From assembly GCA_958430865.1 (NCBI GenBank), contig CAUDNR010001369.1, positions 88,415 through 101,169 of the forward strand: 12,755 bases of DNA, given 5' to 3'. This DNA comes from Entrophospora sp. SA101. Its lineage: Eukaryota > Glomeromycota > Glomeromycetes > Entrophosporales > Entrophosporaceae. Positions 1 to 7,733 of the stretch are shown piece after piece. Every line of letters begins with the position of its first letter. The stretch's first letter is position 1. The translations under genes and the position numbers were made by a program. Below the pieces are notes generated by a model. The model was given only the letters and a program-made list of their open reading frames with translations, was not told the origin of the DNA and did no database searches.

Positions 1-97
1 CCAATGCATGCGTACTACATATTTGTTTGTATCTAATATCCAGAATTCGATATATTTAATAAACAGCAATTAGATTGTTGAATTAGAATTCTATTTT

Positions 98-530
98 TTA
101 AAAAAGTTTTTGAAGACCCTTACGCACGATGCCATTGGTTACTATATCATTATGGACTGATTTTAATCGCGATTTTAATGTTTTTAATTTTTTTTTACTT
201 TGCCTTATCATTTGAACAACTGTGTAAAATGGTCTTTCTAGGAAACTTCGGCGATCTGTAAGCACACTTTATGGTACGATTTACAATAAATAATGTGGCT
301 CTTTTAAAAAGCGACAAAGGTTTTCTGAGTTCCTTTTTTATTTACTTTCTTTTAACATCCGTACGTTTATAACTAGTCGTTTTTTCTTCTCTCAAAAACG
401 CCAATAAGGTTTTGCTTAGTAAAGAAGCAAAGGTTTGTTTTAAGTTTTTGTAAGTGTAAACGTTTCGTTTACGTTTTGTAAATGTGTTTAAGTGTTTAAG
501 TATAAACGTAAGAACTAATAACTTTATCAA
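98..530 (-). pseudogene. Truncated kinase 5' end plus upstream coding remnant (repeat copy A)
   Basis: Minus-strand remnant homologous to the kinase 5' region at 7160-7656. An ATG at 211-209 opens 37 codons starting MIRQSKKKLKTLKSRLKS. These align with the kinase N-terminus (shared MIRQS and LKTLKSRLKS) and then switch to unrelated residues and a stop at 98, so the kinase domain is missing. Upstream of the ATG the codon is CAA, giving TVVQMIRQS, where the kinase locus has TAA. Further upstream, 342-530 encodes a 62-residue frame containing LKQTFASLLSK and REEKTT, matched by the frame at 7507-7656. A 9-nt length difference between the two keeps the frame, which supports past coding. A 1-nt insertion near 225 and loss of the middle part show it is broken. 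Confidence 0.75.
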
Positions 531-594
531 ATTTTTTTAGAGTGCGAACGTAAAAGTGTAAAGTGTTGACGCGGTTGTTATCGATCAACCAAAC

Positions 595-663
595 ATGAAG
601 TGCTGACATTTATTAACCAAGTCGATACCGCGTATTGTTATTTATGTCAAAACAATTGATTGA
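595..663 (+). pseudogene. Plus-strand ORF remnant, repeat copy A
   Basis: ATG AAG TGC TGA CAT TTA begins a short plus-strand frame that ends at TGA 661-663, with an in-frame TGA at 604-606. The same frame, including that TGA, occurs at 7746 onward in copy C, where it runs into a longer decayed coiled-coil ORF. Homology with copy C ends near 655, so only the first codons remain. The function is unknown. It diverges from the minus-strand remnant at 98-530, suggesting an old head-to-head pair. Confidence 0.45.
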
Positions 664-2385
664 TTTTTTAAAAAAAAAGATTATTATATTTATATAATAT
701 CTGTGCGTTTTCTTTATATCACGTTCGTTGTTCAGATAATTTTTCATGTAACAACAGCCAATCAATTAGCTGGGTATTTTTAAAATAGTAATGAATAATA
801 GTAATAATCATATGAAAATTAAAATATGATGATGTGAATAGTATCAAAAAAGGAAATCAAATTAAACTTTTTGAAGTATTACGTGGTTCACACGTCGGAC
901 TTTAAAACCACCATTAAAACCGAGAGTAATAGTAAACTGCGTGATAAAACGAAAACGCCGCTTTAATTTAAATCTTTGTTGCAAGCTATACATTGTCGGC
1001 TAAATACAAGAGTAAAGTGAGATACAATTAAATTGATTTACTACCTATTGAAATCTTTGTAATTATAATTTATTGTCATATATTTGCTTTAATGTTATTA
1101 ACTATTATTATTAATATAGTTTATTGAAAGATATTATAAGAGTTGATTCATTCATTATCTAAAAGAAGTTTTATTAAATCATCAAACATTTTTGTAAATA
1201 ATATTTTTTAAATAAGCTCAAAATGTCACTAATCGATTACCTTTGTTAGAAAAATTGTTCCGCCACATTATTGTAAAAATTTTTTGTTAACAAAGTCAAG
1301 ATTCGAAGGTTTCTTTTAATATAAAAAAAATTTCTTTTGTCTTGTGCAATGAGTATATTTCTATAATAATGATAATAATAACGAACAGAGAATCTATTAT
1401 TATAATATTATTATTAATGGGACATATAAATTGGGCTTAAATTTTCAGTCTAAACAAGTTCCGTTATGGAAAGATCCATTATAGAGAAGAGTAAACTATA
1501 GAAGTTGGCTTTTTGTATCAATAATCAATAAAACCTGTTGTAAATTATAGTACCGTAAGCACAAATATTTTTATAAAAATAAATATGAAATATATGATGT
1601 TATAATTATAGATTTATTGTTTATGAAATATATTAATATGGTATATGGTATTATTATTTTATGAACAAGAAGAAAAGAAATCAGTACTAAAAAAAAATTA
1701 TAAAACAAATTCAATAAAGATCGAATAATAATGTTTTAATTAACATATTTAAAAGAACTTTGGATGGATTAAAGATTTATTTTTTCCGATGCAATTGTAT
1801 TTGTTACTTTACGAATTATTATTACTTTGAAATTCAAATCGTTCTTTGTGGATTTTTTTATGAAGATCTCGATTTTTTTTCACAATAAATTACTGTTATT
1901 GGCCTCATTGTTAGTATTAGCGTTACTATTCCTATGCATGTCATTTATGTTTGTTTCTACTGCCTTCATCAATTTAACATTTCTTGCACTTTATCATCAT
2001 CGCTGATATTTTTGTTTCTTTGTTTTAATAGTTCATTGTTTGTCATATGAATCTTTTATGGATGATTGGCTTGTCTTTTTTTTTTGAGTTTACTCTATCA
2101 TTTGATAAAGTTTCAATTGAATTCTATATTGTTTACAATTATATTTATTTTTTTTGTATAATCAACTTTTTAATAGATTGATAATGAAGAATTATTATTA
2201 TTTTTTGATAATAAATAACAACAAATTATCATCTATTTATTCACTATTTTAATAATAAAAGAGAGCATTATATAAAGCTTAATATCTTCCTTATTTACGC
2301 AATTATCCATTTTCGCTTATACCTTATATAGAAGAATTACACAATAACTTGTACCACCAGAAAGATAAATGATACATTATTATTT
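664..2385. other. AT-rich repeat interior with no supportable gene
   Basis: No convincing coding frame was found on either strand. A minus-strand open stretch of about 33 codons near 865-965 (containing FNGGFKVRRVNHV) is too short to call. An AAT/ATT-rich pair of tracts at 1361-1380 and 1394-1417 could fold into an imperfect hairpin. The copy A/B 8-bp length difference lies at its edge. The same interior is repeated at 9161-10937. Confidence 0.6.
1361..1417. repeat. AAT/ATT microsatellite pair, imperfect hairpin
   Basis: An AAT-rich tract (1361-1380) is followed about 14 bp later by a TTA-rich tract (1394-1417) that is largely its reverse complement. Copy B has the same structure plus eight extra bases (TTTATAAA) at its right edge around 9916-9923, consistent with replication slippage. 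Confidence 0.55.
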
Positions 2386-2470
2386 TTAGAATATCGCCAA
2401 AATTGATGGTATTTGTGTGTGATTAAATATTTGAACCATTTCTTCATCCGTTAAAGGATCAATTCCATTG
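2386..2470 (-). pseudogene. Duplicated last codons of the minus-strand gene found at copy B
   Basis: The minus strand reads NGIDPLTDEEMVQIFNHTQI and then PSILAIF before TAA at 2386-2388. The identical 3' end is present at 10938-11022, where coding-like sequence continues upstream into unique DNA. Here the upstream side changes at 2472 and an in-frame TAA lies a few codons before NGIDP. This copy is therefore a severed gene end carried by the repeat. Confidence 0.6.
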
Positions 2471-2673
2471 TTCAATTATTCTTGTTATGCTAGTAAGTAG
2501 ACTAGTCTAAATAGTTGTCCAATAATAGAATATTTACATGTCATTGCCGGTTATAGCACGTAGATATTTCTTTATAAACAGCTGCAAATAAATAAATATC
2601 TAAATTTCATTTATTATTTTCTTTGCTTATACTTTAAGTCACATTTATTAATTTATATTCTCTTTATGACTGA

Positions 2674-2949
2674 TTAATATTTACCCAAATACAACAAATA
2701 ATTAAACTTCTTCACGAAGGGACTTCTATATTGCTTCTTTTAATATATCCTACTCGGAATTATTATTCGATAATAAATTCTTCTCGTAATGTTTCTTTTA
2801 GTCAAATAAATAATATTACAAACAATTATGTTTATGTTTACGAGAAAGAAAAGAAAAATAAAACTACAAAATTATATTTTTTGTTACCCTATGAAGTTTA
2901 CCAAGAAGAAAGGAAAATAGTAAACGCTAGGAAAAGAAAGTTAGAATGA
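2674..2949 (+). pseudogene. Open frame of unknown function, probable gene fragment
   Basis: A 91-codon open frame runs from after TGA 2671-2673 to TGA 2947-2949. It has a mixed residue composition (KLLHEGTSI, FLLPYEVYQEERKIVNARKRK) that looks more protein-like than the AT background. After the TGA the same frame stays open to 3010. I do not recognise the family. It is the first of a series of plus-strand fragments reaching 5268 and may belong to the same dead gene, but no splice signals tie them together convincingly. Confidence 0.35.
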
Positions 2950-2998
2950 AAGCGAGCTGGTTCATGTCTTCATTTACAAACAACAACAACAACGATAA

Positions 2999-3409
2999 CA
3001 AAAATTTCTTAATTTTATATATTGTGGATTCAATAAAGATCCCGATTTGTTGAAACCTGCAATTATAACACTTGTCAACCACTATGCCGATATTAGACAA
3101 GATGGTGCACATTTATTTATCTGAATTAAAATCTTGTCTCCTCATGAGATAACAACAAAAGTAGTAGGCGGGTCTAAATTTCCTACAATACAAGATTAAT
3201 TAAAAAATAATATTTAAATTTCTGAAGCAAAGGAGGTTGGAACAGTCATCTTAGAAGATTCGAAGATGCTTTTGTATTTGCATTGTTTTTTCAAAAATTT
3301 GCGCAGTTACGAAAGTGGTAAACTTCCTTTATATTATAAGTTTATAAAAGTCATTATTATTTTTGTTTTCCTTTTAAAATATATAGTAATCACAAAGGAG
3401 TGTTTTTAA
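2999..3409 (+). pseudogene. Decayed ORF, unknown family, three in-frame stops
   Basis: One plus-strand frame is interrupted only by TGA 3122, TAA 3197 and TAA 3215 over about 137 codons. It reads coding-like throughout, for example YCGFNKDPDLLKPAIITLV, HEITTKVVGGSKFPTIQD and EAKEVGTVILEDSKMLLYL. All three stops are one transition from Trp (TGG) or Gln (CAA), and reading on past them gives continuous plausible protein. The part after about 3340 becomes hydrophobic and AT-rich and may be intron or decay. The family is not recognised. Frame continuity makes a former gene likely; identity needs a stop-tolerant protein search. Confidence 0.6.
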
Positions 3410-3617
3410 ATCATCTATGAAGATATACAATAAATTACTCCTCCACCACATTACACAGTTCGATTATGTAAAAAAATTCAACAATGGACTAAAATTTAGA
3501 CCACCGTATTCCAAAACTAACATTTACACCATAACACTTAATGTTTAATAATACAATTTATTTAAAAATAGATGTATTAATCAATGTCAGTTTACACGGT
3601 TCAAATATAACAATCAT

Positions 3618-3905
3618 ATGGGGTTTTCGGGCATACAAGATGAACATATAGAATTAGGGCTTACAACTACACAGTGGTCACATAAAATAATAGCGGTAAT
3701 AAGCCCTGATTTAGAACTTACAAAAAAAAAGGCCAAAATTTGGTGGTTGCTGTCGTGCCAGATGAAATTTATAAATTTTATACAAGAAATTATTATAATG
3801 TCTTTGGGACTTCGGTTCCGTTTCAATTTATACTAGAAACCCTACTCAAATCAGTCTGGATATATCAGCGCCCAATTCTGGCAGAAACACTCAACCAAAA
3901 ATATA
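3618..3905 (+). pseudogene. Frameshifted coding remnant, unknown (weak PIWI-like resemblance)
   Basis: One frame from 3618 reads GFSGIQDEHIELGLTTTQW, HKIIAVISPDLELTKKK. At a run of nine A (3722-3730) the coding look moves to another frame, reading NLVVAVVPDEIYKFYTRNYY, FGTSVPFQFILETLL, and ending at TGA 3905. A length change in the A run would join them. The pattern (a beta-strand-like VVAVVPDE, then GTSVPFQ) loosely recalls the MID/PIWI part of Argonaute-like proteins, but no catalytic residues can be placed. The resemblance is inference only and could be chance. Confidence 0.4.
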
Positions 3906-4191
3906 GTTGAATTAGTAATTGGAGGCATTGCAACTATCAGCTGCAAAACATATTTTTTGCAGACGTCACGATATTGAAAGTGATGGTGAAATTGATTTAC
4001 AATTTTATTAAATATATTATTAATTTTTTAAACTTTTTAATTATTAGTTCAATCTTTCTTTTCTTTTGTCTACTTTGTATCTTATACAAATTTACAAATA
4101 AATAACAATCCTTTTTTAAATGTTTTTACCCATTGCTGTTTCCACCTTTCAATATGGATATGTTAACCGCCAATTCAATTTCTGATGGTAA

Positions 4192-4950
4192 TCGATTTCT
4201 GTTAATTCATTTAATGGAACAACTTCCCTTGCAACTGACGAAATTAGTACCGATTGTAATTTTGAAAAGGTTCAATATTCCCATAGACCAAGAATTGGAC
4301 AATGTAATTTGATACTCAAAGGTGGTGAATGCAGAGTTTTCAACAAAAACTTGTATAAATTATTTAAACAATTTCGTCAGGAAGCCAATATTAATGGTGA
4401 TATTAAAGATATAACAAATGAAAAAAAATTGGAATTAGAATTATACAGAATTCTTGTTGGTATTAAAGGACTTTTTATAAACCATGTTCATTAATATATT
4501 GTTCTTTGTGCAATAGCACAAGAACTTAAACTTGGCTGAAATTTATTTGATAAGAATAAATATCCAAAATTATGGCAGGTAAAACAAATTCAAGGTACAA
4601 ACAATGTTAGAAGGACAAAATCGATGAATTAGGAATATTACATATTTTAGGACATCCGTCATTATTAAATATGAATGAACATTTCTCTTTTACAAAAAAA
4701 GTAGCCTCTGAGTTTCATATTTATGTATTTCAAATTCTATATTAATATTGTCGTAAAGTTTTTTCCTGAAACGAAGCTTGAATCAGAAATTCGCGCTGCC
4801 TGAAAAGGATAACTGAAAGAATGTGTGCATCAAATTTATTAAGAGCAACTTCAAAAGCTGGGCGAAAATTTGTATTAAAGTTATTTGTGTTAAAATTGTG
4901 CAAAGTTATAGCTAAATAATTTCTGGACCAAAATCGGAAGAAACACGATA
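4192..4950 (+). pseudogene. Decayed ORF, unknown family, multiple stops and a frameshift
   Basis: The frame from 4192 is open for 100 codons (CNLILKGGECRVF, LYKLFKQFRQEANINGD) to TAA 4492. It continues readably past TAA 4492 and TGA 4537 (YIVLCAIAQELKLG, NLFDKNKYPKLWQVKQIQG). Between about 4611 and 4742 the coding look shifts frame (DELGILHILGHPSLLNMNEH). It then returns to the first frame at 4747 (VVKFFPETKLESEIRAA), with stops at TGA 4801, TAA 4810, 4840, 4876, 4891 and TAG 4909. Each stop is one transition from TGG, CAA or CAG. The sequence still uses ordinary CAA and TGG codons, so this is decay rather than a changed code. I do not recognise the protein. Confidence 0.65.
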
Positions 4951-5165
4951 GCCTTTTAAAAATGGTATGATAGAATTTAATATATATGTGGTTGTTAAAT
5001 TGCTTGTCAGTTCACCTCAATCCAGTTTTAGAGTTTAAGCAAATTAAACTTTTTTAAAAAACGAACTTTTGCTAATATTATTTTATCATTACTACTACGC
5101 ATTTTAGCAATTCATATTTTTATCGTTATTATTATGAATTTCTTTTATTCAATGAATTTTTACAG

Positions 5166-5268
5166 GTCAACATACTAATATATTGAAATGGTAGAATCTG
5201 CGATATTATCTAATACTAGGGCTCTTGTGCAACATCTGTTTCAATGCAGGAAACCGAGTAACTTTTAA
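5166..5268 (+). pseudogene. Possible terminal exon of the decayed plus-strand gene
   Basis: A pyrimidine-rich stretch ending TTTTTACAG (to 5165) resembles a splice acceptor. The frame that follows reads STY, TAA (5176-5178), then YIEMVESAILSNTRALVQHL and a stop at 5266-5268. The internal TAA is one transition from CAA. The fragment is short, and its assignment to the upstream remnants is inference. Confidence 0.4.
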
Positions 5269-5489
5269 AAGATCAAGTTTAAATCCAAGCCACTAGGAAG
5301 TTGCTATTTATAAAAAAAACATGAATCTTGTTTCAGTCTTAGCTTATTAGCTTATAATTTTTTTACTTTAATTTCTTATTACATAATTTCATAATATAAC
5401 TTGAATAATTCAAGTAAGTTGAATAAAATAAAGATTTCAAACAAAACAAATAAACTAAATGAAATGAATGAAATAAATTAAACAAATAA
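5269..5489. other. AT-rich intergenic stretch
   Basis: No gene is seen. The last 80 bases before 5490 are a degenerate run of AAATAA/GAAATGAAT-like units, probably simple-sequence expansion. Confidence 0.5.
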
Positions 5490-5651
5490 ATGAGTGAAAT
5501 AGATGAATATTCCAAAAAAGATAATATAAATAATCAAAGATCCGATTTTGTTGTTCATATTCCTAATACAAAAATAAAAATTCCCATAGATGCAGCAGAT
5601 GAAATAAATAATTTGAACAAAACAAATGAAACAAATGATTTGAATAATTAA
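5490..5651 (+). CDS. Small hypothetical ORF, Asn/Glu/Lys-rich
   Basis: ATG AGT GAA ATA GAT opens 53 codons (MSEIDEYSKKDNINNQ, VVHIPNTKIKIPIDAADE, then NNLNKTNETNDLNN) to TAA 5649-5651. An in-frame TAA sits directly before the ATG. Inserting one base near 5648 would extend the frame through LNEKLEIDRIIKVINL to a stop near 5697, so the present end may be a frameshift. No domain is recognised, and the low-complexity tail resembles that of the neighbouring kinase. It could be a real small gene, a broken exon or chance; the varied middle portion argues mildly for coding. Confidence 0.35.
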   Translation: MSEIDEYSKKDNINNQRSDFVVHIPNTKIKIPIDAADEINNLNKTNETNDLNN

Positions 5652-5811
5652 ATGAAAAATTAGAAATTGACAGAATTATAAAAGTAATAAATCTATAATC
5701 ATACATCTGTGCATGTTTAATAATACATCTATCTATTTTATCTAAATATTATACACTTTCATATATTGCATACTTTTCTTATTTTTCTTAAGTGGTTGTT
5801 TAAACTATCAG
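5652..5811. other. 3' flank of the kinase gene
   Basis: This is AT-rich sequence downstream of the kinase stop. On the minus strand just past the stop, in a shifted frame, DSLNNHL repeats the DGLNNHL of the kinase tail. The DNA copies are near 5793-5813 and 5875-5895. This suggests a small internal duplication whose second unit was lost from the reading frame. Confidence 0.45.
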
Positions 5812-7237
5812 TCATGCAGATAACAGAAGTTCTGTTGAATATAATAAATCATTTTGTAATTTATCCTCCTTTAAATGGTTATTTAAACCATCAATTTGTA
5901 ATTCATTATTAGTTTGATCTGTTAAATTAACAATATCTTCAATAGTGTTAGTTATATCTACATTGTCCAAATCCCGCATAACTTCATGAATATGAGGACG
6001 AAGATCTGGCTTTCCTTGCCAACATGCTTTATAAAAAAATAAAAATTTTAATATTGGTATAAACAGTTCATTGAAAAAATTATAGCCAGTGGTTATGCAA
6101 TCACTTTCTCATTATTACCTGTATATATTTCTGCATATTTCTTTGGGGTTCCCTTGATTATTGTTTCACGTTCACCTAATATTATGGCAACTATTATACA
6201 TTTGGATGTGATTGACTTATCTGCAAATGGAGCATGACCACTTGAAATTTCCCATAAAAGCACTCCAATGCTATAAATATCTGATTTTTCATTACGACTA
6301 TAATTTTCAATATTCCCTAAATATTGTGGATCTGAGTATCTTATTGTACCTAATCTTTTAGAAGCCTCAATTGAAGAATCCAATAAGGATTTTGAGATTC
6401 CAAAATCACAAATTTTAATATTTCCATTATGAATAAGAATATTTTTAGAATGCTATTAAAAAATATTAATGTTAGTTATTACTATTAAAATAATTAGATA
6501 TAAATAAGTAATATTGTTATATGTATGTACCAGGTCTCTATGTATGATTTTATTTTCATGCAAATGTCTTACAGCACTTACAATTTGTTTTGCAAATTTT
6601 AATTTAATATTCCAATCCATTGTATTGAAATTGGATTTTAAATAATCACATAAATTACCATTGTTTGCATACTCTAATACAAACATGTAATTCTTTTTAT
6701 GTTCTTTAATAATAAAATGTAAAAAATTCAAATTAACAAAGCACAATGAATACATTATAAACAATAATTTAATAATAAAAAGTCAACATACTTTCTTTTG
6801 TTATGCCATAAAATCCTAATATATTACTGTGATGTTCTACTCTACAATGTTGTTTTGCCTTTAAAAAGTCAATTGTTAATATATATAAAATTTATTAGAT
6901 AAAAGATTTACTAATTTATTACCTCATTAAGAAGTTGTTCAAAAGAATGATCAATATTAATGGATTTTAATGCCACAAGTTCTTGATGATGCTTTGAAGA
7001 TGCACAATAAATTGTTCCAAATGATCCACCATCAATTAATTCAATATTTTGAAAAGAATTATAATCATATAAAATATTTTCCCTTTTAAGTTGATGTTTA
7101 AACCTTTTTTCCTTTTCTGAAATATATTCTACATTTATTTTTTTTAACAGTGAATTTAATGATTTTAATCGCGATTTTAATGTTTTTAATTGCAATTTTA
7201 ATGTTTTTGATGTTTTTTCTATGCTTTGACGTATCAT
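5812..7237 (-). CDS. TKL-type protein kinase, five exons
   Basis: I read complement(join(5812..6026, 6119..6452, 6531..6703, 6792..6858, 6923..7237)): 1104 nt, 367 residues, four GT-AG introns of 92, 78, 88 and 64 bp with consistent phases. Residues 1-60 are Lys/Leu-rich and probably coiled coil. The kinase domain spans about 63-315: glycine loop 68-74 (IDGGSFG, first loop Gly replaced by Asp69), Lys91 in VALK, hinge LEYANNG (137-143), catalytic HRDLHSKN (182-189; Asp184, Asn189), DFG 201-203, GTIRYSDPQYL as the P+1/APE equivalent, DIYSIGVLLWEI in helix F, CWQGKPDLRP at 298-307. All catalytic residues are present, so an active Ser/Thr (possibly dual-specificity) cytosolic signalling kinase is likely. 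The 3' tail is Asn/Leu/Asp-rich. The ATG directly follows an in-frame TAA that is CAA in repeats A/B, so this start may be secondary. Confidence 0.88.
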
Positions 7238-7240
7238 TTA

Positions 7241-7656
7241 AACAACCGTGTAAAGTGGTCTTTCTAGAAGCTTAAACGATCTGTAAGCACGCTTTATGGT
7301 ACGATTTACAATAAATAATGTGTCCCTTTCGTTCTCTGTTTTCTAATATTCTTTGTAGTAAAAATTTAGTCGCCTCCTCTTTATTTTTAACTATTAATTT
7401 TTTCTCAAACTCTTGTTTAATTAAAGCGTTATTTTCGGTTGCTGTGCCATAAAAGGTCGTACCAAAGCTTCTTTTTATTTACTTTTACTTTTCTTTGGCC
7501 GCTTCAAGGCTTCGTTACTTTTCTTTTAACAGTCGTTTTTTCTTCTCCCGAAAAAAATAAAACGTTAGTGAGGTTTTTGCTTAATAAAGAAGCAAAGGTT
7601 TGTTTTAAGTCTTTATTAATTGCAAACGTTTTTGTAAAAGTGATCAAGTATTTAAG
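7241..7656 (-). pseudogene. Decayed N-terminal coding region upstream of the kinase
   Basis: Three overlapping minus-strand open frames read as one broken protein. 7507-7656 reads LKYLITFTKTF, KDLKQTFASLLSK, GEEKTTVKRKVTKP. 7275-7478 is a 68-codon frame without ATG (GTTFYGTATENNALIKQEFE, EEATKFLLQRILENRER). 7241-7342 reads RDTLFIVNRTIKRAYRSFKL and LERPLYTVV, ending at TAA 7240-7238. The last is in the kinase frame and is followed at once by the kinase ATG. Repeats A/B contain homologous pieces with Gln in place of that stop. The ancestral gene probably ran through into MIRQS. The lysine- and glutamate-rich helices look like coiled coil. The family is not recognised. The plus-strand frame at 7439-7660 covers the same DNA; I prefer the minus strand because a 9-nt indel relative to copy A is frame-preserving there. 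Confidence 0.6.
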
Positions 7657-7733
7657 TTAAACGTAAGGGCCAATGATTTTTTATTAGTGTGTTAGAGTGT
7701 GAACGTAAAAGTGTAGTGTTAACGGTTGTTATC
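7657..7733. promoter_or_regulatory. Putative divergent intergenic/promoter segment
   Basis: This short gap separates the minus-strand coding remnant from the plus-strand one. It is conserved in A/B (about 506-582), including GAACGTAAAAGTGTA. The head-to-head arrangement suggests a shared promoter, but no defined element can be identified. Confidence 0.25.

Larger units (their letters stand above)
1..2471. repeat. Long direct repeat, copy A (left end cut by window)
   Basis: This segment matches 8498-11023 almost base for base at an offset of 8497, then 8505, then 8552. Differences I found are one SNP (A at 266, G at 8763), an 8-bp length difference near 1417, and one replaced segment (20 bp at 1931-1950 here, 67 bp at 10436-10502 in copy B). 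Homology stops at 2471, just after the shared CCATTGT. The left end is unknown because the window starts inside it. It carries a kinase 5' remnant and minus-strand coding remnants (98-530), a short plus-strand remnant (595-663) and the last codons of a minus-strand gene (2386-2470). No terminal TG/CA, primer-binding site or polypurine tract marks it as an LTR, so a segmental duplication or an assembly duplication fits better. Confidence 0.95.

Noticed and set aside
1350..1420. CRISPR-like or tandem-array signal in AAT/ATT tracts
   Set aside because: These are simple trinucleotide microsatellites with no unit-plus-spacer structure, in a eukaryotic context.
2927..3112. Minus-strand 61-residue ORF
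   Set aside because: It overlaps the better plus-strand frame containing DPDLLKPAIITLV and shows no motif.
3590..3612. tRNA B-box-like GGTTCAAAT
   Set aside because: There is no matching A-box, no acceptor stem and no cloverleaf around it. It is a chance match in AT-rich DNA.
3614..3826. Minus-strand ORF opposite 3618-3836
   Set aside because: It is a complementary shadow. The plus-strand reading has better composition and continues past the A9 run.
7439..7660. Plus-strand 73-residue ORF
   Set aside because: It is antisense to the minus-strand frame that is conserved, with a frame-preserving indel, in copies A and B. It is rich in Phe/Leu, as expected for the shadow of a Lys-rich frame.
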